From Bdellovibrio sp. ZAP7 (GTDB taxonomy: Bacteria; Bacteroidota; Bacteroidia; Flavobacteriales; Flavobacteriaceae): 5,967 nucleotides of DNA. The notes under the pieces are model-generated. The model was not told where the DNA came from. It saw only the letters and a program-made list of their open reading frames with translations, and ran no database searches. The position numbers were made by a program, and so were the translations under genes. Where the stretch lies: positions 1-5,967 of the forward strand of contig CALPKO020000105.1 in assembly GCA_943324165.2 (NCBI GenBank), read 5' to 3'. Positions within the stretch are counted from its first letter, which is position 1. Each line of letters opens with the position of its first letter. Positions 1 to 5,500 of this stretch are shown here, in pieces.

Positions 1-635
1 GCCAAATCACCTGCGTCGCCTAAACCAGGGACGATGTAATTTTTCTCGTTTAATTTTTCGTCTAAAGTGGCCACCCAAAGATGACAATTATCGGGCAAAT
101 GTTTTTCTAAAAAAGCAATGCCTTCAGGCGCAGCAATCACAACTGCAATATGAATCGCTGCAGGATTTCCTTTCTCTAACAATTTATTAAATACCGCAAC
201 CATCGACTGACCGGTCGCCAACATAGGGTCTATCAAAAGTAAATTTTTATTTTCAATAGACGGAACAGCTTGGTATTCTACTTTTATTTCAAAATTATCA
301 TCACCATTTTTGTGATAGCGATAAGCCGAAACAAAGCCGTTTTCTGCATTGTCAAAGTAATTTAAAAAACCCAAATGCAATGGCAAACCCGCTCTTAAAA
401 TGGAACACAAAACCAGTTCGTCTTCAATTTCGGCAGTTTTTTTTATGCCAAGTGGCGTTTGAATTGCAATGTTTTTGTAGTTCAAATTTTTACTCAATTC
501 ATAAGCCATTATTTCGCCAATTCTTTCGATATTCCTGCGAAAACGCATGCTGTCTTTTTGAACATTTACGTTTCTGATCTGACCTAAAAAATGATTTAAA
601 ATACTGTTGGATTGAGATAAATAATGGATTTGCAT
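1..635 (-). CDS. upp: Uracil phosphoribosyltransferase, 3' end cut by window edge
   Basis: This cytosolic pyrimidine-salvage enzyme converts uracil and PRPP to UMP and pyrophosphate. Reading the minus strand from the ATG at 635 gives 211 uninterrupted codons that begin MQIHYLSQSN and run off the left edge. The PRPP-binding loop LLLIDPMLATGQS lies at about residues 132-144. The segment SILRAGLPL is at about 78-86, and the uracil-binding PGLGDAGD is at about 203-210. All three are hallmarks of the Upp family. Relatives are close to 215-220 residues long, so only a few C-terminal residues are missing. No other upstream methionine competes for the start, and there is no Shine-Dalgarno sequence, which is usual in Bacteroidota. 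The gene is divergent from the DUF4254 gene, and a TAGATTTG promoter motif (703-696) sits about 60 bases upstream of its start. The identification is secure. Confidence 0.97.
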   Translation of the reverse strand, partial: MQIHYLSQSNSILNHFLGQIRNVNVQKDSMRFRRNIERIGEIMAYELSKNLNYKNIAIQTPLGIKKTAEIEDELVLCSILRAGLPLHLGFLNYFDNAENGFVSAYRYHKNGDDNFEIKVEYQAVPSIENKNLLLIDPMLATGQSMVAVFNKLLEKGNPAAIHIAVVIAAPEGIAFLEKHLPDNCHLWVATLDEKLNEKNYIVPGLGDAGDL

Positions 636-647
636 AAATATTTTGAA

Positions 648-668
648 TTTAGATGGCTGAATTTAGAT
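648..668. repeat. Short intergenic repeat, copy 1 (TTTAGAT / GCTGA / TTTAGA)
   Basis: The plus strand reads TTTAGAT, GGCTGA, ATTTAGAT. A near-identical stretch occurs at 1342-1360, with one substitution and one single-base gap. This copy lies in the probable upp leader, between the putative transcription start and the upp ATG. Strings of TTTAGATT and GCTGATTT type are, from memory, common between genes in Flavobacterium genomes. That point is recall and was not checked. Confidence 0.5.
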
Positions 669-695
669 TTTTGAAGTTAAAGATATATTCTTTTT

Positions 696-703
696 CAAAT
701 CTA
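696..703 (-). promoter_or_regulatory. Putative upp promoter, -7 element TAGATTTG
   Basis: Read on the minus strand, this octamer matches the Bacteroidota -7 consensus TAnnTTTG exactly. Transcription would start near 690, giving upp a leader of about 55 bases. The nearest TTTG that could serve as a -33 element is at 731-728, separated by 24 bases, which is slightly long. The match is exact, but the genome is AT-rich and such octamers arise by chance. Confidence 0.45.
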
Positions 704-708
704 AAAAG

Positions 709-716
709 TATATTTG
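709..716 (+). promoter_or_regulatory. Putative DUF4254-GT9 promoter, -7 element TATATTTG
   Basis: This is an exact match to the Bacteroidota -7 consensus TAnnTTTG, placed so that transcription would start near 720-724, only 11-15 bases before the ATG at 735. No clear TTG -33 element lies at the expected distance. The position argues against the in-frame TTG at 714 as a start codon, because that TTG lies inside the promoter motif. Its spacing from the minus-strand motif at 696-703 means the two polymerase footprints would overlap. Confidence 0.5.
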
Positions 717-734
717 TGTTTTAAATACAAATAT

Positions 735-1340
735 ATGTTTTCAAAGTTAGCTTATTCCGTTTTCGAGCAAAGCATTCGAGATTATCATCAGTTTGATAAT
801 GTTGATCAACCAATCAACAATCCGTTTCCAAAAGATAAATTTGAACATTTATTGTACCATAAAAATTGGATAGATACTGTTCAATGGCATTTTGAAGATA
901 TTATTCGTGACCCAAACATTGATCCAGTTGCTGCATTGACATTGAAAAGGAGAATCGATGCATCCAATCAAGAGCGAACAGATATGGTGGAGTATACTGA
1001 CAGTTATTTTCTTCAAAAATACAGTCAGGTAAAAGTAAAAGATGGAGCAAAAATCAACTCAGAAAGTCCAGCTTGGGCATTTGATAGGCTTTCAATATTA
1101 GCTTTGAAAATTTACCACATGGCTGAAGAGGCTAATCGCACCGAGGCTTCTCAGGATCATAGAGAAAAATGCCAAGCAAAGTTAAATGTGCTTTTAGAAC
1201 AAAGAACGGATTTATCAACAGCCATCGATGATTTGTTAAGTGATATTGAAAATGGTGTTAAATTCATGAAAGTGTACAAACAAATGAAAATGTACAATGA
1301 CGACGAATTGAATCCTGTTTTGTATCAAAATAAGAAATGA
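735..1340 (+). CDS. DUF4254 family protein, function unknown
   Basis: This encodes a 201-residue soluble protein with no signal peptide or membrane segment. It is rich in predicted helix and charged residues. Its features match what I recall of the DUF4254 family: NWIDTVQWHFEDIIRDP at about residues 44-60, RRIDASNQERTDMVEYTD at about 72-89, and ESPAWAFDRLSILALKIYHM at about 110-129. The C-terminal half (about 130-185) looks like a helical or coiled segment. The ATG at 735 is preferred over the in-frame TTG at 714, since the latter falls within a promoter motif and would add only seven residues. The stop is 29 bases before the GT9 gene on the same strand, so the two are probably cotranscribed. 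DUF4254 genes commonly precede GT9 genes in Bacteroidota, which hints at a role in envelope glycan or lipopolysaccharide assembly. No biochemical activity can be assigned from the sequence. Confidence 0.88.
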   Translation: MFSKLAYSVFEQSIRDYHQFDNVDQPINNPFPKDKFEHLLYHKNWIDTVQWHFEDIIRDPNIDPVAALTLKRRIDASNQERTDMVEYTDSYFLQKYSQVKVKDGAKINSESPAWAFDRLSILALKIYHMAEEANRTEASQDHREKCQAKLNVLLEQRTDLSTAIDDLLSDIENGVKFMKVYKQMKMYNDDELNPVLYQNKK

Positions 1341-1341
1341 T

Positions 1342-1360
1342 TTTAGATTGCTGATTTAGA
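1342..1360. repeat. Short intergenic repeat, copy 2 (TTTAGATT / GCTGA / TTTAGA)
   Basis: This is the second copy of the stretch at 648-668, in the same orientation. It fills most of the 29-base gap between the DUF4254 stop and the GT9 start. With the first copy it brackets the DUF4254 gene. It contains the in-frame TGA (1352-1354) that limits how far upstream the GT9 gene could start. Confidence 0.5.
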
Positions 1361-1369
1361 ATAAAAAAC

Positions 1370-2425
1370 TTGCAAAAACCAATTCAACATATTGCTGTCA
1401 TGCGACTTTCCTCAATGGGAGATGTTGCGATGATAGTTCCTATTTTGAGGATTTTTGTAAATCAAAATCCAACAATAAAGCTGACCGTAGTTTCTCGTCC
1501 GTTTTTTAAACCTTTTTTTGATGAACTTGACAACCTGACCTTTTTTGCGTTCGATGAGAAAAAACGACACAAAGGTCTTTTGGGATTATGGAGATTGTAT
1601 TTAGATTTAAAAAAAATAAAAATTGATGCTTTTGCCGATTTACACAACGTTTTACGGTCCAAAATTGTGAGAAACCTTTTCGCTTTAAGCGGAATAAAGG
1701 TAGCTTTTATTGACAAAGCTAGGGCAGAAAAAAAAGCTTTAACCCGTGCAGAAAATAAAATTTTCAAGCAATTACCGACCGTTTTTGAACGACATACAAA
1801 AGTTTTTGAAGCTTTAGGATTTGATTTAATAGTATCTATTCCAACATTTCCTGAAAAGGCAATCATAAGCCAATCGCTGTTAGATTTAATAGAAGAAAAA
1901 AACCTGAAAAGCGAAAAAAAACTAATCGGAATCGCTCCTTTTGCGCAATATTATGGTAAAATTTATCCTTTAGACTTAATGCAAAAAGTGGTTGATAATT
2001 TGGCATTGAATAAAAATTATAAAATCTTACTTTTTGGCGGTGGAAACAAAGAAATCGCAATTTTAAATGCAATGGCGCAAAACAATGAAAATGTAGTTGC
2101 TATTGCTGGTAAAATTAAATTTCTGGAAGAATTGCAACTCATTTCAAATCTTGATATCATGCTTTCAATGGATTCTGGGAATGCTCACATTGCTGCAATG
2201 TTGGGCGTAAAAGTTATAACCCTTTGGGGTGCAACTCATCCTTTTGCAGGATTTTCGCCATTCAATCAGCCATTTGAAAACGCTTTAGTTTCGGATAGAA
2301 ATTTATATCCGAAAATACCAACTTCAATTTATGGAAACAAAGTTATCGAAGGTTACGGCGATGCGATGCGCACCATTTCGGTAGAGAAAATAATTGCAAA
2401 AATTAAATCTCAATTGTTGATTTGA
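1370..2425 (+). CDS. Glycosyltransferase family 9 (heptosyltransferase-like) protein
   Basis: This 351-residue GT-B type enzyme probably transfers a sugar during lipopolysaccharide or other envelope glycan synthesis at the inner face of the cytoplasmic membrane. The donor and acceptor are not deducible. The N-terminal domain opens with HIAVMRLSSMGDVAMIVP (about residues 7-24), the GT9 signature. The C-terminal domain shows IAPFAQYYGKIYPLDLM (about 188-204), LLFGGGNKE (about 220-228), and MDSGNAHIAAMLGV then TLWGATHPFAGFSP (about 267-297), which corresponds to the donor-binding region. There is no signal peptide. The start is TTG at 1370. An in-frame TGA at 1352 excludes a much longer form, and starting at the ATG at 1400 would cut away the first beta-strand. 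The gene lies 29 bases after DUF4254, probably in one operon. Its last 31 codons and the following 8 bases recur in degraded form at 5400-5500. Confidence 0.92.
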   Translation: MQKPIQHIAVMRLSSMGDVAMIVPILRIFVNQNPTIKLTVVSRPFFKPFFDELDNLTFFAFDEKKRHKGLLGLWRLYLDLKKIKIDAFADLHNVLRSKIVRNLFALSGIKVAFIDKARAEKKALTRAENKIFKQLPTVFERHTKVFEALGFDLIVSIPTFPEKAIISQSLLDLIEEKNLKSEKKLIGIAPFAQYYGKIYPLDLMQKVVDNLALNKNYKILLFGGGNKEIAILNAMAQNNENVVAIAGKIKFLEELQLISNLDIMLSMDSGNAHIAAMLGVKVITLWGATHPFAGFSPFNQPFENALVSDRNLYPKIPTSIYGNKVIEGYGDAMRTISVEKIIAKIKSQLLI

Positions 2426-2433
2426 TTTTTTAT
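2397..2433 (+). repeat. Direct repeat, copy 1: end of the GT9 gene
   Basis: These 37 bases cover the last nine sense codons (the first only in part), the TGA stop and eight following bases (TTTTTTAT) of the GT9 gene. They match 5464-5500 at 36 of 37 positions. The one difference turns the TGA stop into TAA. The match stops abruptly after TTTTTTAT. Confidence 0.85.
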
Positions 2434-2507
2434 GGCGACACTTTTTTAAAAAAATCCAAACTAGTTATAAAGTTGTGACCGTTTTTTTAAATTATTTTTA
2501 ACAGCAC

Positions 2508-2534
2508 TTGTTATAAAAACTAATCTTAAATTTG
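2508..2534 (+). promoter_or_regulatory. Putative promoter of the TonB-dependent receptor gene
   Basis: TTG at 2508-2510 and TAAATTTG at 2527-2534 are separated by 16 bases, close to the Bacteroidota -33/-7 arrangement. The TAAATTTG octamer matches TAnnTTTG exactly. Transcription would begin near 2541 and leave a leader of about 115 bases before the receptor ATG at 2658. The rest of the 2426-2657 gap is AT-rich. I see no convincing GC-stemmed terminator for the GT9 operon in it, only T- and A-runs around 2442-2455 and 2480-2499. Confidence 0.55.
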
Positions 2535-2657
2535 TAATCTTTCAAAATTCTAATTTCTTAATTGAAGAAGAAAATGGATAAAACTGTAAAAGTGGTAAAT
2601 TATTCGTTGATATAATTAAGCAAAATATTGAAAAGACATAGACATTAATATTGAAAG

Positions 2658-5126
2658 ATGATTTTTATAAAAAAAGTACTTTGTTTTGTTTTATTACTAT
2701 CAATTTCATCAGCTTTTTCTCAAAAAAGTACGATAAATGGAGTTGTTTTAGACAATGATAATGCCGAACCCATTGAGTATGCTAGTGTAGCTTTATATAA
2801 TCAGGACGGCAATGCTATTCTTGCAGGAGAATTAGCAAGTAAAAATGGAACTTTTACATTTCACTCAGTTCAAAAGGGAATATACAAAATCAAAATTTAC
2901 TTTGTAGGATATGCTATTCGCTATTTCGAAAATATTCTTGTTGAAGAAAACCAAATATTGAATTTAGATACTATTCAATTACAACGAAGCAGCCAATCAC
3001 TTGAAGAAGTAGTTGTTAAGACGACAAAAGCCAATTCATACAATAAAATTGACAGGCAACAATACAAAGCAGACCAATTTGAAACATCAAAAGGTGGAAC
3101 TGCAATTGATATCATAAAAAATCTACCCTCTGTTTCTGTTAATGGGCAAGGTGAAATTAGTCTTCGTGGTTCTAATGGGTTTATGGTCTTATTAGATGGA
3201 AAACCAGTTTTAACCGATGCTCAAACCGTATTGAGTCAATTGCCAGCGAATACGATAGAAAATATTGAATTAATTACTGCTCCTTCGGCAAAATATGACC
3301 CTGATGGTAAAGGCGGGATAATTAATATTGTTACCAAAAAAGGAACAGCCGATGGAACGGCTTTTTCTACAAATCTAACTGCTGGTTTGCCAAGTACTGA
3401 AAATTATAACAATTTAGAAAAGACTAAGCGTTTTGGTGGCGATATAACTTTTAATTATAAAATCAAGAAATTAGACGTCACAATTAGTGCAAACTACCTG
3501 CGAAACGATGTTAATGGTTCTCGCGAAGGAAATGTATTTACTAAAAACCTTACAAACAACACTATAACGCGATTTCCGTCCAATGGGGAACGCAGTTTTG
3601 ATAAGTACAACTATGGAGCCAAAACTGCTATTTCCTATACAGCAAATAAAAATGATGCATTTAATTTTGGGTTTTTGATAAGCAAAAAATTTCAAGCCCG
3701 TCGTGCAGATATTGTATATCATAATTCGACATCCAATTTATCCACCGATGCCTTAATAAGTCAAAATGCCTATTTTAATTCGAATTTACAAACGAAAGAG
3801 GGAACTTTCACCTTAACTAATCTTGATTACACACACACTTTTGCAAATAAGTCGAATATTACCGCTTCATTATTATACGAAAACGCTAATTTGTATGGCA
3901 ACACAATCAATAAGAATTTAGATTTAATTACAGAATCAATTGTTTTGCAAGAAGTAAATAATCCTTACACCAATCCAATTGATGGCTTCCGATTTAAATT
4001 AGATTATGCAATTGAAATTGGTGCTGGAAAATTAGAAAGCGGTTATCAATATAGATATGATCAACAAAATGGAAAATTCGATTATTCCGTAACACCAATA
4101 ACTGCTCAACCTGACGCTGCTAATTTTCGGGGAGCTGCAAAATCTGTAAATCATAGTAATGGACTGTATTCGCAATACAGTGGTAAATCCAATAAATTGA
4201 ATTACGTAGCAGGATTACGATATGAATATTCAACGAGAGAAGTTATTTTGTCCACAGATACCAATCCTCATCTATTAAACTTGAGTAATTTATTTCCATC
4301 GGCAAATTTATTGTATGCTTTCAATTCATCGTGGAATGCGAAATTAGGTTACAGCAAAAGGATTCAACGCAATAATAATTTTGAGCTAAATCCAATACCA
4401 GAAAGAGAACATTCTGAAACTTTAGAACAAGGCGACCCCGATTTAAAGCCTCAATTTGTAGATTTAATAGAATTGGGGATGAACCATGGTTTTAAAAAAG
4501 GAAATTTATTTACAACTTTATATTATCAGAATATTAAAAACCCAATTCAAAGGGTGAATAGTGTTTATGCGGATGCAATTTTGAACAGGGTTTTTACAAA
4601 TGCTGAGAAAGCAAGACTTGTTGGACTCGAATTTGGATCTAATTTTAAACCTTTTAAATGGTGCTCGATTTTTGTTGGTGGGAATATATATAATTATAAA
4701 ATTAAAGGCAAATTGAATATATTGGGAGCAACTGCAATTGTAGATAATTCCAATTGGGTTTATTCTTATAATGTTAATAGCACCTTCAATTTAGAAAAAA
4801 ACTGGAATATTACAACTAATTTAAATTACACATCTGCAAAGCCAACGGCTCAAGGTGAAGATTCTCGCTTTTTATCCCCTAATTTATCAATAAAAAAAGC
4901 GATTTTAAAAGGAAACGCCGCCATTAGCTTACAATGGCAAAACATCAATTTTGCCAATATGGGTGCTAACCAACAAAGAATCACGACCTACGGCGCTGAT
5001 TTTTATACCACAACTAACTACATATACGAAACCAACGTATTAATGTTGAATTTTAGTTATAATTTTAATAAATTATCAAACAAAAATAAAATACCTGTCA
5101 GTGAAATTGGTGAAAAAGAATTTTAA
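2658..5126 (+). CDS. TonB-dependent receptor-like outer membrane beta-barrel protein
   Basis: This 822-residue protein is likely to sit in the outer membrane and take up an unidentified ligand using TonB energy. Residues 1 to about 21 form a signal peptide (MIFIKKVLCFVLLLSISSAF, cleavage near SAFS-Q). Residues about 24-110 form a carboxypeptidase-regulatory-like domain (TINGVVLDNDNAEPIEYASV). EEVVVKTT at about 116-123 resembles a TonB box. The plug follows, with SLRGSNGFMVLLDGKP (about 168-183) and APSAKYDPDGKGGIINIVTK (about 208-227). The rest is beta-barrel, rich in alternating aromatic strands and asparagine-rich loops, in the style of the OMP_b-brl_3 family (PF14905). It ends in NFSYNF and a short charged tail. 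The length is normal for this type. No SusD-like lipoprotein or transport gene lies within the window, so the substrate is unknown. The gene lies between GT9 and a degraded GT9 3'-end copy, which suggests a rearrangement at this spot. Confidence 0.92.
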   Translation: MIFIKKVLCFVLLLSISSAFSQKSTINGVVLDNDNAEPIEYASVALYNQDGNAILAGELASKNGTFTFHSVQKGIYKIKIYFVGYAIRYFENILVEENQILNLDTIQLQRSSQSLEEVVVKTTKANSYNKIDRQQYKADQFETSKGGTAIDIIKNLPSVSVNGQGEISLRGSNGFMVLLDGKPVLTDAQTVLSQLPANTIENIELITAPSAKYDPDGKGGIINIVTKKGTADGTAFSTNLTAGLPSTENYNNLEKTKRFGGDITFNYKIKKLDVTISANYLRNDVNGSREGNVFTKNLTNNTITRFPSNGERSFDKYNYGAKTAISYTANKNDAFNFGFLISKKFQARRADIVYHNSTSNLSTDALISQNAYFNSNLQTKEGTFTLTNLDYTHTFANKSNITASLLYENANLYGNTINKNLDLITESIVLQEVNNPYTNPIDGFRFKLDYAIEIGAGKLESGYQYRYDQQNGKFDYSVTPITAQPDAANFRGAAKSVNHSNGLYSQYSGKSNKLNYVAGLRYEYSTREVILSTDTNPHLLNLSNLFPSANLLYAFNSSWNAKLGYSKRIQRNNNFELNPIPEREHSETLEQGDPDLKPQFVDLIELGMNHGFKKGNLFTTLYYQNIKNPIQRVNSVYADAILNRVFTNAEKARLVGLEFGSNFKPFKWCSIFVGGNIYNYKIKGKLNILGATAIVDNSNWVYSYNVNSTFNLEKNWNITTNLNYTSAKPTAQGEDSRFLSPNLSIKKAILKGNAAISLQWQNINFANMGANQQRITTYGADFYTTTNYIYETNVLMLNFSYNFNKLSNKNKIPVSEIGEKEF

Positions 5127-5130
5127 TAGA

Positions 5131-5291
5131 TTAGTCCGCTCTACGAGAAGGAGTTAGCTCGCAAGTTTGTGCCAATGACCAAACCGCGCATAGCAAATCC
5201 TTTCGTAGACATGCGCAAAAAAATTCAAGCAAAACTTGAAGTTTTTTTTGAATTAAATGGTTTTGGCTTAATGCTACTTGGAGCGGGCTAA
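5131..5291. repeat. Inverted-repeat-bounded noncoding element
   Basis: TTAGTCCGCTC at 5131-5141 and GAGCGGGCTAA at 5281-5291 form inverted ends matching at 10 of 11 positions, 161 bases from end to end. Inside are further complementary pairs: CTACGAGAAGG (5141-5151) with CCTTTCGTAG (5199-5208, one bulged base), GCGCAT (5186-5191) with ATGCGC (5211-5216), and TTCAAG with CTTGAA (5224-5240). Local GC is visibly higher than in the flanks, and there is no meaningful open reading frame. It resembles a MITE or another small dispersed palindromic repeat, or a structured RNA or transcription-end region. No transposase or clear target-site duplication was found. The family is not recognised. Confidence 0.5.
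5217..5249. terminator. Probable bidirectional intrinsic terminator
   Basis: Seven As (5217-5223) precede the stem TTCAAG (5224-5229), loop CAAAA, stem CTTGAA (5235-5240), one G, then eight Ts (5242-5249). The A- and T-tracts can extend the stem and supply a U-tract in either direction. It lies about 90 bases after the receptor stop, and it could also block minus-strand transcription arriving from the convergent hydrolase gene. The core stem is short and AT-rich, so its strength is uncertain. Confidence 0.55.
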
Positions 5292-5331
5292 TTATTTAAA
5301 GTTATAAAATTAAATTAACATGGCAAAGTAG

Positions 5332-5394
5332 GGATTTGCTGGCGAGCGATTAGCTATTTTGTTGTTGTTGCCGCAAGGTCTCTTGAATTTGCGG
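5332..5394. repeat. Second repeat unit, inverted relative to part of 5153-5200
   Basis: GGATTTGCT (5332-5340) is the exact reverse complement of AGCAAATCC (5192-5200), and GCGAGC (5342-5347) is that of GCTCGC (5157-5162). Read from GGATTTGCT, both units later reach a related block: AACTTGCGAG in the first (on the minus strand) and AATTTGCGGAG here. They may therefore be diverged, oppositely oriented copies of one element. CCGCAA (5371-5376) and TTGCGG (5389-5394) can form a local hairpin with a 12-base loop. Between 5292 and 5331 the sequence is plain AT-rich DNA. Confidence 0.35.
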
Positions 5395-5399
5395 AGTGA

Positions 5400-5492
5400 A
5401 GAAATAAAATCATCAAAGATTATGGTACTGCGATACACACCATTTCAACAAATACAATAGTTACAAAAATTAAATCTCAATTGTTGATTTAA
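5400..5492 (+). pseudogene. Degenerate 3'-end fragment of a GT9 glycosyltransferase gene
   Basis: From 5409 the plus strand can be read in the GT9 frame as IIKDYGTAIHTISTNTIV then TKIKSQLLI and stop. This parallels VIEGYGDAMRTISVEKII then AKIKSQLLI and stop at the end of the intact GT9 gene. By my hand alignment 16 of 27 residues and 65 of 84 bases including the stop agree, with no gaps. Similarity reaches back to about 5400 and then fades into the repeat-rich DNA. No upstream GT9 coding remains and no sensible start exists, so this is a remnant and not a working gene. It is either a partial duplicate of the 1370-2425 gene or the last piece of a lost tandem paralogue. Many of the differences are G/A or C/T changes. 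Confidence 0.8.
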
Positions 5493-5500
5493 TTTTTTAT
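5464..5500 (+). repeat. Direct repeat, copy 2: overlaps the hydrolase stop codon
   Basis: These 37 bases match 2397-2433 at 36 of 37 positions, far better than the 68% or so seen over the preceding 57 aligned bases. The block ends inside or just past the minus-strand stop codon of the serine hydrolase (5499-5497), so the duplicated DNA reaches the very end of the convergent gene. Confidence 0.85.

Noticed and set aside
380..577. Plus-strand 65-codon open frame
   Set aside because: It lies antisense within upp, whose identity is secure, and its translation is phenylalanine- and cysteine-rich with no recognisable motif.
714..734. Upstream TTG start for the DUF4254 gene
   Set aside because: The TTG overlaps the TATATTTG promoter motif and would lie upstream of the expected transcription start. 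The ATG at 735 gives the usual N-terminus.
1462..2072. Minus-strand open frames inside the GT9 gene
   Set aside because: They are antisense shadows of an AT-rich gene with clear GT9 motifs. Their translations are low-complexity and match no family I know.
2440..2500. Intrinsic terminator after the GT9 gene
   Set aside because: Only T- and A-runs and weak partial complementarity are present. I could not draw a stem stable enough to support a terminator call.
2574..2615. 13-codon open frame (MDKTVKVVNYSLI) in the receptor leader, as a possible leader peptide
   Set aside because: It is too short to tell from chance, has no ribosome-binding context, and no attenuator hairpin follows it.
3471..3722. 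Minus-strand 83-codon open frame within the receptor gene
   Set aside because: It is antisense to the beta-barrel coding sequence, with no supporting motif or promoter.
5131..5291. Integron attC site
   Set aside because: The inverted ends do not fit the RYYYAAC/GTTRRRY core sites, and no integrase or cassette array is present.
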